A DNA stretch of 64,000 nucleotides, taken from positions 124,001-188,000 of the forward strand of contig NW_020194554.1 of NCBI RefSeq assembly GCF_002865645.1, in the 5' to 3' direction. Positions 24,254 through 36,318 of the stretch are shown here, in pieces (the stretch's first letter is position 1; the number at the start of each line of letters is the position of its first letter). The stretch comes from Hyaloscypha bicolor E. Taxonomy: Eukaryota > Ascomycota > Leotiomycetes > Helotiales > Hyaloscyphaceae. A program made the translations under genes and the position numbers. The notes under the pieces were generated by a model. The model had not been told where the DNA came from and did no database searches. It saw only the letters and a program-made list of their open reading frames with translations.

Positions 24254-24730
24254 ATGAATAACTTCTGTGACCAATGGCCAGGCACGTGGCACTGGGGTCC
24301 CAATAATCGACTCGACGATCGTGGACAAGCAAATGATCCCAAAGAGACACTTAGATTTGTTTGGGATAACTCCCGACTCCCGAATAACGGGAACAAAGGC
24401 CCCTCAAGCGGTAGACTCTTTAGTCAGGTCGACAAACTGTCATCTGGAGGCGATAAACACACACACCCGCCGCTTTCCCAACCGCTTCTTGATAAAAGTC
24501 CGTTGGATTTCGATAGAAATCTCTCCGGTCCTATGGAACTCAACTCGCTCAACAGACCTAAGTTTCCAGACAATCCATTTGATAGGACGAAGTTGGCGAA
24601 TGGCAAGCAAAGAGGCCTTCAACCTGGAAATCCGAACGCGAATCCATTCTCTAACCCCAACAATCCGTGCACATGTTGCGATTGTGGTTGCAAAGTGCAT
24701 TGCTGCAGACATCGCCCGTTTCTTTGTTGA
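24254..24730 (+). CDS. Asn/Pro-rich orphan protein with Cys-clustered C-terminus (158 aa)
   Basis: Single open frame, not recognised. Composition is strongly biased: Asn, Pro, Gly, Asp and Lys repeat through the body (PLSQPLLDKSPLDFDRNL, NPNANPFSNPNN), there are few hydrophobic stretches, and there is no signal peptide or TM helix. The last 20 residues contain eight cysteines, starting CTCCDCGCK, in CxCC, CxC and CC spacings plus two His. That resembles a metallothionein-like or palmitoylated tail. Such bias is hard to get from random sequence, so I treat it as probably real. A start further downstream or an intron cannot be excluded. Any metal binding is inference. Confidence 0.42.
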   Translation: MNNFCDQWPGTWHWGPNNRLDDRGQANDPKETLRFVWDNSRLPNNGNKGPSSGRLFSQVDKLSSGGDKHTHPPLSQPLLDKSPLDFDRNLSGPMELNSLNRPKFPDNPFDRTKLANGKQRGLQPGNPNANPFSNPNNPCTCCDCGCKVHCCRHRPFLC

Positions 24731-26624
24731 AGAGAGCTGTCTCTGCGACATGAAACAACGAATATTTGCAGAGTTGGGTGGATAATGATTCACAGCTAGC
24801 CGGCAGCAGTCCTGCACAAGATGATCACGCGGGGAGTGCTTTTCTCGTTGCGTTATTAGTTGGTATATGTATGATATGGAATGAGATCATTGAACTTTCA
24901 AATCAATTCAAGCATGCTGTCTATTGTCTTTCTCCGGGCTCCCAGGATTATGCTGTGTGAGTTGCAAAAACTTCCAAAATGGTTGGCCAGGAGCAAAATC
25001 TCTTTATCACCTTAGGGAAAGAAAAGAGTATTGTCAGTATTGCATTTTTGTGGCTTTCTCGCAGTTTCAGTTCGGCTCTGACTTAGTTGCCGTGTATGAA
25101 TTTCACGAAATAGTGGCTTCCTGGCTACCTTCGGCTACGTCGATGTAAGTATCACCTCTCACTTGCATTTCATAATGTGTACTATTCAATATATGAGCCT
25201 TTTGGACTCGATTTGGCGATTTGGTTGATTTGATTACTGCTTAGCCAGTGAGTCTGAACGGTTATAACATTAGCACTAGAGTATAAACACTGATTCAAAA
25301 CTTGATGAATCTCGGAGGCTTGGTACCTTGTATCTTTTAACTTCGGGTTTGGGGAATAATGGGACTGCGTCTGAGCCTCTGCATTGCCTCAGGTATTTCG
25401 ATCATATCTCTCTTTATGAGCGAGATTGCGCTTGCCTATTTTCGAGGTTCCACTGCGGGAATGAGAAGTTTTTTAAGCAATGTGGGGTACTTTCATTCTC
25501 GCAGTATGGGTGTTCTTCGTTTGCCCGGAGACCAGGGGCAGAAGTCTCTAACAGCTAGATGAACTCTTTGAGATCAAGGTTCCGACATGGAAGTTCTCTA
25601 CGTATGTGGCGGATTTCAAGCCAGATGCAAGGGAGTTGGGTATTGAATCTCGTGTTGAAAAGGGAGAAACAGCCCACACATTAGAGGCCGACAAGAAGCA
25701 GTAGGATACGCAGAAAATTTCAATCACTTTGGAGTTAGACGGTTTGGGTACTTAGAAATTCAATATACTCAGGACCAATCAAATTTCGGAAAACAACATT
25801 ACAGTAGTATGCCTCTTTGATTATTCCGCCAAGCGCTTCTGCTTGCAACTAAATTATGCCGAAAACAATTCACAGACCTCAAACAATGTTTTGATTTCTC
25901 AAGAAAAGGGCACAATAATTTCTACATTGACGAGTTAATCCTCTTGTTCATCTTAAATGAAAGTAGATTACTTCCTAATATAAGGTTCAATTTCCAAAGT
26001 GTTCCCAGCGAGAAGGCTTTAAACAATAAGCCCCAAAGGCCACAGAGGCCAAGGCTTGGACCAAATGGGTTTGGATAAACTCAATTAAATACGAAGATCC
26101 GAACACTGGCTCAGAGTGAGAGAAGGGGCCGGAAATAAGATGCTGAAGCGAGAGTCCACGAAGTCTTCGAACCCCAACCTCATTTCTCCTGTTGCAGTGA
26201 GAATCTCGTAAAATTCTTTTGCTACCGATAGCCAAATGCTTGGTGCTGTTTACCCAGCCATTTGAGATATGTATCTTATGTATATGCATTTACCTGTGTG
26301 CATGCCTGATATTTACATTGCGGCGACTTCCTCCAATGTCGACGCCAAACATCAAAGCAAAGAAATTCGTGTGAAGCTATATTGCCCTTTCTCGCTCTTC
26401 AAGTTGCCCATTTACTTCTTGACTCTGCTCTGAGCATGGAGTGTTGTTGGTCAACGTCAATCGACTCCACCCGTACTGAGTAGCTTGCCTTCCAGGTATT
26501 AGACAGATGTAATTGATCTTGCCTCGGCTTGTCCTCCGGTTTCCTGATGGAAAGTTCAGCACTCTTCTTGAAGGACACAGACGACACTGGTCCAAGACCC
26601 GTGACTCGTGACTGGAAAAGTGAT
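24731..26624. other. Intergenic stretch with one transporter remnant
   Basis: Nothing intact. The sugar-transporter tail at 25477-25704 is listed separately; the rest is AT-rich and shows no supported gene. Confidence 0.45.
25477..25704 (+). pseudogene. 3' remnant of an MFS sugar-transporter gene
   Basis: Reading from 25477 gives AMWGTFILAVWVFFVCPETR, then GRSL, a TAA at 25549-25551, then QLDELFEIKVPTWKFSTYVA and on to a natural-looking end at a TAG (25702-25704). TM12 followed by PETRGRSL and LDELFE is the C-terminal signature of fungal sugar porters. An in-frame TAA replaces one codon. The preceding TM segments could not be found in any frame within the next 500 bp, so most of the gene is gone. 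A C-to-T change would explain TAA from CAA. Confidence 0.6.
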
Positions 26625-29600
26625 TCAGTCCCTATTCACACGTCTTTCCGTCACACGTCCAGTGTCAACAAACTCTATGCCAGGATCCGCGACGCTGGGA
26701 TTCCTTCGTTTGACGGCATGCTTCATTAAAGTAGAGAGACTGCTAAATCTCCTACTCATCCTTCTTTGCCTAAGCACCGCCGGCGGTACCCCGTTCACGA
26801 CGATGGCTGGCGGGGTTCCAGGGTACCGAGGAAACCCATTATCCTCTGGACTTCGGTTGCTGCCACTGCTTCTGGATGTATTCCTTGGCTGCGGTTTTTC
26901 TCCTCGATCAACTTGCTCTCTTGCTTTGGGGACCACAGAGAGGTAGATGGGGTACAGCATCCCCAGGCCCAAGAAGGCAATAGTTATGCAATACGCATAC
27001 TGCCCTGTTCGTTTGTCGTGATGAATTATCAGGAAAGATATCCATGGAAGAAACCCGGCACCAGTTGTAGCGCTAGTCAATATAATGGCAGACATCTTCA
27101 TTCGCCGTCCCATACGTCGCAGCCCCGTGGCAAAAATCAGCGGCCATAGAGGACCTTGGAAGAAGAACTGCGCGACAATGAGGCAGCCTGTGGTATCCGG
27201 GTCAACGTTGGTGATTGATAAAACCAGGATAGACAAGATGAGAGCGCCGGCGAAAGAAATCAGGAGGACGAGGCGCGGTGGCAGGAAGATGCAAGTGGCT
27301 GCGAAGACTAATCGACCCCCTGCTGTGGACGCATTGGCTATAATACCATAGTTGAAAGAAGTCATACTGAGTTCGGGTGTGTTGAGGGTTTCGTTCAGGA
27401 AGAGATTATTTGACTCGAAGACCCCGCAACAGAGGAATTGAGCGAAGAATGCCAGACAGAGTGTTACGAAGATGACTCTCACATTGATGCTACGGAATCT
27501 CTGTTCAGACTGGGCGAGGGCGGCGAAAATTTGGTTGAGTTGCGGGAGGCCAGGTTGGGTTTGCAGTTGCAAGTCATCATCAGTAGCTTCTGGCAGCGGT
27601 AAGTAGTACAAAGCTAGAGCCAGAACGACGTTCAACAAGGCGATGGCGAGATAGAGCCATTGAATGGAGAGAAGTGAAGTTCCGTCCGTGACATCATGCC
27701 ATAGGCCTTTCTCGGCTGCGACCATCCCAACCAGTTTGCCAACTGCCTCGACACTTTGACCAAGAAGGAGACGTATTTCGCCATAATACGCAGCGCCACA
27801 GAGGACGAAAAAAGGGTTTGCAGCTGTCTCGATGATAGAGATTCCGAAACCGACAAAGAAGTTGGCGACCAGGAAGCCTGGATAGGAAAGGAGTACTTCT
27901 GCTGGCCAGTAAATGAAAACACCGGTTCCATAGATACACAAGCCGGTGATGAAGGTTGCCTTGAAGGTTGATCTTGTCAGGACATATCTGCCAACAGTAA
28001 TGGGACCAAAAGCATAAGATCCAAAGTAAGCTGTGTACAAGCCCAACGTGCGAGCCTCGCTGTTCGAAGCGATCTTAGAAACTTGGTTGTTGAGATTGTT
28101 CCAAAGACCGTGTGAGAATCCGCATATGAAGAACAGTACTGATATCAGTGTGCAGTACTTTATCGAATCTCTCACGCTAGCTCGAAGCATACTTCTTGGT
28201 GCTCTAAGATGGATGAACCCGAAGAAAACCTCGGCTTCTGTCCTTCCCAGTGTTGTTGACGCCCTATTGATTCTCTCTGACTCCGCATTTGGTGAAGCAA
28301 CTGATTCCTGTAGGCCCAGTCCAGCATTTGGGAGGGCTCGTCGCGAGTCTGGTATGTGGTTTTCTGGGTCGAGGCCACCATCCCCGGTCAACGTCCAATC
28401 TGTTGCATTCGACGAGAATCGATCACGGGAGACAAGAAGGCTGTCGGTAGCCGAAATCAAAGCTGACGGCGGTGGAGCGATTGGAGAGGCTACTCCGGTA
28501 GCATTTCCAGGCGTGGGTGATGAAATCGCAGTGGTTCCTTGGTTGGAGCTTTTGTACAAACTTCCAAAGCAAGAACTTCCTCGGCTGTTGTCGATAAGTG
28601 CTGGCAGGATCCTGCTAATTAACGGCTTCATTGTCGGTATGCAAGCACACACAATGCCTAGATTGACTTCCACGACACTCCACATGAACGATATTGAAGC
28701 GTGGTAAGAGAAGTCAATCTCATTACCGAGGAGGGGTGAAGTTGTAGGGCTGGATGGACCCGAAGATTGTTGAAGATAGTAAATACGGACAACGTCGGTG
28801 GCTATAACATAGATACCCAGGCCGAAGGTTGCAATCAAGATCATTTTTTGCTTGCGTGGCAGCTGCATTGCTGTTAAAACTGGTATCGGCAAGACGAGGA
28901 TGGCGATGTCTGTGATAACATTCACTGGCACTGATGCCAAGTACAACGTGATCAGGGGTATACATGTTCCGACCGGAGCGAAGACTTGGGATACTGGTAG
29001 GCATTGGAAGACGTTGAAGAATGTTAAGACGAGGCCTGCGATGTTGACCACAGCAAGTGTGACCCATGATGCTACACGCAGCAATTTGTGGGCATTACGA
29101 GAAAGCCGAAGGTACAAAATTAGGATGGAAGATTTCGTGGCCATCAAAGCAGGATTCTGGAGGACAATTCAGTACATATTTGAATGACGGAGTTGCTTAC
29201 TGACGTAGATTATTGCAAAAGCATACTCGCACTTCCTGAGTGGGTACATCCACTCCTCTGGGATATTGGCATCGCGTAAGCCCAGTCCTTTTGAGGTACC
29301 GTAGCAAACGGAAAAAGTTAGCCCAAATGCAAGAAGCTGCCAAGATGTAAGTTAGCAGAACGTTCAAGCACAGTCAAAAAATCGCATCTCGCTGGATCGG
29401 ATCATCCGGAGGCATGCAAATGAAACTTACCCATCCAAACACAATAAAATAGTCGTCCCAAGTTATTTTCCTCACAATGACAAGTCGGCTTACTAGTCTC
29501 GCTGTAATGAATACTGTAGCAACGACCAATGTTGTGGATGTCACTACGAGCACTGATTGTCGTCGATAAGGAATATTGCTCCCAAGATCAGCGAATGAGA

Positions 29601-29640
29601 AATACGGACCACGCTGTGCCGATATAGACATCGTTGTCAT
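26625..29640 (-). CDS. Pth11/rhodopsin-like domain fused to an MFS (FucP-type) transporter, 957 aa
   Basis: Exons 29640-29431, 29336-29205 and 29156-26625 are in phase. The first part (about 1-290) has seven TM segments of the fungal rhodopsin/Pth11-like class: FITARLVSRLVIVRKITWDD, IIYNPALMATKSSILILYLR, CLPVSQVF and the closing VNLGIVCACIPTMKPLISRI. A Ser/Pro-rich linker (about 300-420) leads to FFGFIHLRAPRSMLRASVRD. A 12-TM major-facilitator domain of the fucose/glucose-galactose type follows, with FFICGFSHGLWNNLNNQV, FKATFITGLCIYGTG and VGFGISIIETAANPFFVLCG. A basic Ser-rich tail ends the protein. Both domains are in one uninterrupted 2.5-kb exon, so the fusion is not a splicing guess. It may sense and import a sugar; substrate unknown. 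Confidence 0.88.
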
Positions 29641-31748
29641 CGAGTGACTCTATCTATCCTCTTGTCCCACCCGGCTGGATTACTTATGTGTGAATCTTCT
29701 CATGACACAAATAACTCCATACTTCGTTCTGCTGATTTTTGCCAAGACTTGACTGCAGATTATCATGGGAAAAATCCAAAGTAGATAATAATACGACCAA
29801 TTGCTCTCTAAAGCAACAAAGATACACCAATGCACGAGCTTGTGGGTACGGAGCTGACCCCGGATATCTGGCAGGCTTACTAACGATCTGCGCATTAGAT
29901 AACCGGTGCGTTTAACAGTTCAGTGCACATTACTGGCTGGGCCCCAGACCCAGAGTAGTATTTTTAACCAGTCGGTCCTGAACTCGGCAGCGTAGGCCAC
30001 TGTGGCGTTTCCCCAACCCTCAGGGACCACTAACATCGTCCAAGCGGAACAGCCGAGGGCAGGCCCCTATTCGGTGTGCCCGTACCTTTACTTGGTCAGT
30101 GGAAGTGCTGACTGTGTAAATTGCACCCTCGGTTGTGGAGCTGGTGACTCTAACACCCTCTTTTTGTATGTCGAGGAGCAATATGATGAGACGGGACTCA
30201 CGAAGTGGCCATCGACTGACGAGAGGAGCCGCAACAAGTATCTGATGAATGCAAGCTCAATTAAAAACGGTCAACAGAGATTGTGGATCGGTTGAAATCA
30301 ACGGACCAGTAACTGTCTGCCACGCTCACGCATTTGGGCGGCATATGCGGCTAGCCCCACTCCAGAGATGTCAGACGCCAGCCGAAGAACCAGATCCACT
30401 CATCCGGAGGGTTTTATTTAATCTGTGGTACTGGAATCGACTGGACGATATTATCAAAGGTACCTCTATTAAAGAATCACTCCTTCGGATAGTTTGTAGA
30501 GGAAACCCGAGAACTTATGTGTTGTCATGCATTCCCCGCCACCTCGAAGCGAGCTACCCCGCCATGATCCCCCACCTCTGAAAATGTCTAAAATGTTACA
30601 TTGGTTAACGAAAAGAAAGCACATAAGTTTAAATACATAAACGGATTCGGATATAACAATCTCGTTTAGTGGTGAGCAATGGATTTTCTAGGAGGAGAGA
30701 GAAAAGACAGTGAAGTGCCACCCCTATCAACAACAGTGATATAGAGGAGACGCAACCGGTGCCTCTGGAAAGTTTGGTCTATGCCTCAATCCTCTCATCT
30801 CTGGTGCAAAGCCCAGCAAAAGTATATGACTATGCAAAACTTATCTTTGGTAGCAAATTTTCTCATACGGCTTCAGGAACTTGCTAGCCTCCTGACCTAT
30901 TCTTTACTCTCGATACAAATGAATATATTCTATATTCAATTACGTGTTAGTCAGAATTGTGCGGTATCTAATCTTCCCGAGCCCCCAGACCCTCATCGCC
31001 CTCTCAAGCAATACTACGCTAACCGGTGCAGGCGGCGAGGTACCGTTCTGATAAGATGCTAGCTCTGTAGACTTTTGTGGCATTGCCGAATTTCTGCTTG
31101 ATGTGTGACCCCAGACGGCACAGTGGCAAATCGCAGGGACCAAAACTCACCGAAGCTGGCCAGACTGCAAACATCTCCAATCATTCAAAATGCCACGATT
31201 TATGGGTGGAGTATGCTGATTTTGATGGCCTTTTGTGCTTACTCGAACCCTCTCAACACTGCCGCTGGGGGTTGAAAGCAAATTTTGACTTATGAAAATC
31301 GATTTACGAATCGAATCAGGGCCACATTTGGGATGGCACTCACAGAGATGAGAGAAACGGCGATAAATACCTCTTATCTTCCAATCAGCTGGCGGGAATC
31401 TCTCTTTCCGAGCGTCCAAGCTTCTAAAATCGAGACTTCCAGCTCTCCAATTTTCCCCATTCTTTCCTCTCCGAAATCGAGCTCTAGTCATTTCCAACAC
31501 CCGAAAATCCGAGCTAGGTCTTTCACGTCGGTTCGGTAACCTAGCCGCCTTTTCCCCCTGTCAAAACCTTAAAAAATCTCACAACTTCCCCGCAATCTTT
31601 ATTTTTCTAGCCAAGCTGAATAACGAAACTTTAGACCTCGGTGTTATATTTAGTTTCGTCCCATCAACTGTAGTTTTGAACGTTGGAAAGAAGTGTTGAA
31701 GTGATCCGCGTGGATTTGAACGCCAAAATCTCGCCGAAAGACATTACT

Positions 31749-32096
31749 TTACTTCTCCTGCCCAAACTCTCGCTTGAGGTCGCCACCATTTATAAGCGAG
31801 CAGCTGCCGAGCTGTAGACTCATGTGATCGTTTGCGCCGCCTATATCGGGCGCCCATACGCAGTCGGAGAAGCCTTGACTGTCGGACGAGTATTGAAATT
31901 TGCTAGTGAGGGGCAGGAAGTAGATGTTTGAGGCCACGGAGGTGAGGATGAGCGAGGAGGGTTGATATGTGTGCGTGATGCGTACATGGCTGTCTTGTAG
32001 TATTTGGGCTAAGATTAAGATTTATTCGGACGTCGGATCGAACATCTCAGAGATGCGAGAAGCGGCTATGATCGTCTCTGCGAAGCTATGAATCAT
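31749..32096 (-). pseudogene. Decayed small gene with one in-frame stop (unrecognised)
   Basis: From ATG 32096 the frame gives MIHSFAETIIAASRISEMFD, a TAA at 32024-32022, and then continues in the same frame for 90 codons of protein-like sequence, including VRITHTYQPSSLILTSVASN, DCVWAPDIGGANDHMSLQLG and GGDLKREFGQEK before its own TAA. Both halves have coding character and share one frame, so a single nonsense change is the simplest reading. An intron is less likely because no GT-AG pair of usual size removes the stop. I do not recognise the family. Confidence 0.4.
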
Positions 32097-32942
32097 TAGT
32101 GAAAAGAGGGTGATTATCTGGGAGGAATTGATTACGTGCGGATTTCGTTCTTTCTAGATTTCGGAATGTTACCGTTGGATTGTGAGATGAGAATTTATTT
32201 GAAGAGGAATTCTTATTTATACCCAAGAGTCTACGAATCTGCCCACACCGCAGCGCATGCTAGTCGTCCATCCCCCCCCCCTTTCTAGAGATAGGAGGCA
32301 AATTTAAGCGAGCCCAAAATGATTAGTCCTGGATAAATAGGGAAACTTTGTACCGGAACGCATGATTCTATACGAGTAGATGTATACAAAGAAGTTTATT
32401 TCATGAGAAAGGAAATAGATAGGTGGATTCGAACATAGAGTAATAAAATGTTCACGTGATCGCTCCCCCTTAATAGCCTCGCTAAAACCTCATCTTCGAA
32501 GATCTTGGGTGTATAGTGGGGACTATTAGAAATCGATCGGCATTATTAAATAGCGACGTTGGCACCGGCTAACACTAACGTGTGACTGTACTCGTATCCT
32601 TCAATGCAGCTTTATGCTCCTGACATAAAACCCTCTTTCTACATCTGTTGTTTCAGACCCCCAAAACTAGAGTCATGCTCATGGACAAAAGCAGGGACCG
32701 TCTCAGCAGCTTCTGACTGTCCAGATTTGGGATGTTTTGTCACCTTAATGAGACGAATGATGGCTGAGAACCTTGTAGGTAGAGCCAAAGGTCTGGCCCG
32801 AAGAGATTCCTGGGAGGACAAGTTCCAGGGCCGAATATTCCACTCAGCGAGACGGGGATTATAAGGTTGATCGGATAACCAACCTCACCTAACCTAACCG
32901 CCGATCTTCGTCATTCAGTCCAACTCCACAAGCTACCTGATC

Positions 32943-33249
32943 CTAATCCTCTTTCCATGCCGCCAGAAAACCCACGGCACACCCAATCCCCAACTTCTCA
33001 TATATAGGCTAGCCCGCCAGGGGCAGCAAAGCGCCAAGAACAGACCGCAGGGTTGTCGTTGCCGCGATCGCGGAGGCTGCGTAGCGCGTGTAGGCGTCCA
33101 CTAGGTAGTGTTGGAGTGGCAGCCGTTTCACGACCAGCCTGCGATTGGCCGGGAGGAGGAAGGCGAGGGGATGCGGCCATAACGCTCGCCATCCCAAATG
33201 CCACAAACCCGGTCGCCATAATCGGCACCATGAAATGCACATTCCATCG
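32943..33249 (-). pseudogene. C-terminal remnant of an MFS multidrug-type transporter
   Basis: The minus strand reads RWNVHFMVPIMATGFVAFGM in one frame, then, after a frame change near 33130-33160, HYLVDAYTRYAASAIAATTT followed by LRSVLGALLPLAG in another. A TAG at 33011-33009 interrupts it, and PIYEKLGIG follows in frame. TYLVDAY..AASA.AA...RS..GA.LPL plus P.Y..LG.GWG is the conserved TM10-TM11 region of DHA1-type MFS drug transporters. At least one frameshift and one nonsense codon make this a pseudogene. The upstream two thirds of the gene were not found. Confidence 0.62.
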
Positions 33250-34845
33250 AGGGGGTGGTACCGGGGGTATTCGGAATGGGTGCCGAAACCTGCTATTGTA
33301 ATGGATGAGAGCAGCCAATCAACAATTTAAGGTGGAGGCAGAGGGACGCATGAGGCTTCTTCCAGAAGGGTTCGAGGGCAGGGGGTACATTGAAAGATGA
33401 GATGTCCCGAGATCCGGGGAACATCATCTGTCCTTCTCGCCCGAAAACCTCCCTCGCGTTTGGGTTCACGCGAGAAGATTCAGGCCAGGCAATGGAAGTC
33501 TTCGAAAACTCGCTTGAGATCTCGCCTGGCCCTTCTCAGGGACGTCCCAAAGACAAAATAGTCATAAGGAGACGCGATCTGTGAGATCAGATGAAAGCGT
33601 CTTGGCTGAGCCTTTGACAGCTATCAACTTTCAAACCAACGTCCACTTGAGGCGGAGACTCGGTGCTGAATATGCGATGAGTGCAGACCAAGTATACTGC
33701 ACTCACCCTTCATCTTCAAATACATCTTCTTACCTGCATGACGTGCAAGAGCAGCTACTCGCCGTTTTGAAGCGCAGTCTGCTGTTCCCAGTCTGCCGCA
33801 GGACTGAATCCCTATTCAAAGCCTTTCTAGCGCCACATCCGAACACAGTGGATAGCAACATTGGATTAAAAACCTCGCGCATTCATCGCGATTGTCGTTT
33901 TTGAAGGCCGCCGAGCGGCACCAGCTCCGCACCGTCAACCCTTCGTTGAAACGACGGACGGCAGGAGTCAACGCAGCAAGACATCACTCTGCCGTGAAAG
34001 TTTTTTTTTGGTCCAACTCAAGCGGGAGGTGACGGCCGGGGCTGATCTCCGGTATCCGAAGAGTGCAGAGTAGTGGCGTGACTTCCAACATGCGTCGCGC
34101 GAGAGTGGCGTGTGTTCTCCACAGCTGCGTAGCAGTGACGCGTTGGCTTGATCCTAGCGAAGATCCCAATGAATTCAAACTGCTGTACCGAGGTGATGCG
34201 TTGGGCGGTGTCGGGGGGTTTGTGTTGCGGTGTTCCGGTGTTGATAGAGAGGGGGAGAAGATGAAGCGCGGAGTGTAAGGATTGGAAGACACGTGACTAG
34301 TGTAAGAATGCTTTCTATTGTGAAGTGATTGAGGTACGTATTATGAATTACGATAGTGACATAGTTACAATATGAATAGAATGAAGCATCTCAGTTCCCT
34401 TGTTCGTGGAAGATCCAATAGAAGCAGGAAACAAATCACGTGGTTCTTGCCTCCTTTATCATTCTCCGTCTCCTCATATTCTATACCAAAGTTCCATCCT
34501 CAGACTCAAAATTCACAAGCCCCAAGTAAGAAAGCACCAAGTAGAAGTATGTCCATCAAAATTCCTATCTACACTAATTACTTCCCTCCCTCCCCCCCTC
34601 ATCAGAAAAAGGTATTCAGTGGAGTCGAAATCCAAAGGCAAGCTATGCAACAGAAACTTCAGAATCCCAATAAACTCCAGTCAACCCCAAGGCTTTTCCA
34701 ATCTCCGCACCCCAGAAACAAAGATACAGTAGGGGCGAACAACATCAGCTCGGGTATCCCTCCGATCCTAAACTCCTCAAAATTTCCAAACGCCTTGCAC
34801 TCCGCGCCCTCATCCCACCCCAAGAGTCTTCGCTGCGCTGCAAGC

Positions 34846-36318
34846 TCACATCATATACTGCTGCCCGCCCATTATCCCGTGACTCGACTGCCGCCGCTGC
34901 TGCTCCCTCTTCTGCGCCTGCACCTGCATCTGCTGCTGGCCCGGCTGCTGCCTCGACATGACCAGGATCTCAAAAGCGTCGACGCGGCTCTTCAGCGCAG
35001 CGTTCTCTTTGACCAGGTATCGATTCCGCTTTTCCAGATGCGCGATGTATTCTGTGGCTTTGGAGAGAACAGTCGCCTTGATTTTGTGTTAGCAAAATTA
35101 TTATACCTTTGAGGGAGGAGGGGAAAGGGGGGTCAAGTGCCTACTAAAACTGACCTTGTTCAATTTGTGCGCCGGCGTCAGGCCCTGCAGATCCTCGTGG
35201 AGTTCTCCTCGAGAATTCTTCTTGCCCATGACACGTAATGAGGGAACAGAATCTCGAAGGGCGGCGATTTTATCGTTGAGATTTGTGCGGTAGCGTTTTT
35301 CAATCATGTTGTGCGCTGTCTTTTTCACAGGTCTGCTGCTATTGGATGTCGGGGGCGGCGAATCCTCTCCCTCGTCGTCTCCAACGGTTGATTTTCTCTT
35401 CCTCCTGTTCATGTTGCTTGGTTCAGGTGATGGGGACAAAGATGGGGATGCGGGGTATTTGTCTGCGTCTTGCGACGTGGGGGATTGTTGGGTTGGAGGC
35501 ATGGCAATATTGCGGAGTTTGGTTTCTTCTTGTGGCGTTAAGTTCGCGTAGGAGTTTGCTTTCTGTTGCGGCCTTGCCCAGCTCAATGGCGTGGAATAAA
35601 GATTTTCTCGCGATATGAAGAGGTCGAGAGGAGGAGTGATGAGTGAGGATCTACCTGGTGTTTGGAACAGTGGCTCTTCGCTCACTTCGCCGAAGATGAC
35701 TGAGTCTTCTGTGGATTGGATGTTATTTTGATTGGATGAGATGCCACCCTGGAGTTCGAGACCGTTCATGCTCATGTTAGGGGAGGTAGGCTCAAGTTTG
35801 AAGTCCGGGAAGTAGTTCTGGTCCGTGGAGGTTGGGGACAGCGCCGCGTCAGAGGGGTCGTCCCAGCGCATCCAGTCTTCGAAGGTGCCGAAGTTGGATG
35901 GTTGTTCGGACTTGATGATGGGGTTACACTCGTCCTTTGTGAGAGTGTAGCAGTTCTGAGGGAAGATGATGGAGTCCGGTGACGTTGGCGAGGATAAGGA
36001 GTCGCCCGAGTCGGAAGTTAGCGTTGGGTCTGAGATGTTGTCCCAATCGTAGGTAGATATGGTGTTGATCTGGGGGACGATCAGCTGATGTTGAGGTAAC
36101 TTTCGGGTGATTCACGTGTGGACTGAGGCGAGGTTGAGGTATATGTCGAAGGCTGGCTCTAGATTGGTCTGTCCTTGACAGACAAATCCCTCGCTGGAAA
36201 TGTCCATGAAGCTTTAGAAAAGAAACATGGAAATAGAAAAAATGCTACTTACTGGAGGCCGTTGTGTTGGGCTGGAGAAGTAATCCGCAGCTGAGGTCTG
36301 GTACACAGTGCTAGCCAT
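34846..36318 (-). CDS. SREBP-like bHLH transcription factor without membrane domain
   Basis: Exons 36318-36253, 36069-35155 and 35076-34846 give 403 aa. The bHLH (about 273-350) reads AHNMIEKRYRTNLNDKIAAL, then LQGLTPAHKLNK joined across a 78-nt intron to ATVLSKATEYIAHLEKRN. The Tyr in EKRYR is the SREBP hallmark that allows binding to SRE as well as E-box sites. The acidic Ser/Pro-rich N-terminal half (SPTSPDSIIF, FEDWMRWDD) looks like an activation region, and a Gln-rich tail ends GGQQYMM. No TM helices follow, so it resembles the short SrbB-type fungal factors rather than membrane-bound SREBP. The first intron (183 nt) is long and could hide another exon, so the extreme N-terminus is uncertain. 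Confidence 0.85.

Larger units (their letters stand above)
29641..34845. other. Gene-poor tract with pseudogene debris
   Basis: About 5.2 kb between the fusion gene (-) and the bHLH gene (-). Two decayed genes are listed separately (31749-32096 and 32943-33249). The remaining open frames are short and show no domain. A run of ten C occurs near 32271-32280. AT-rich parts near 30.6-31.0 kb show nothing further. Confidence 0.5.

Noticed and set aside
30002..30295. 97-codon plus-strand frame with several Cys
   Set aside because: Begins with GTG rather than ATG and matches no family.
31690..31760. tRNA-like T-arm (GGATTTGAACG) on the minus strand
   Set aside because: No pairing T-stem, acceptor stem or anticodon arm could be folded around it.
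33984..34292. Minus-strand Ser/Pro-rich frame of 102 codons
   Set aside because: Low complexity over a CpG-rich stretch, no start context or domain.
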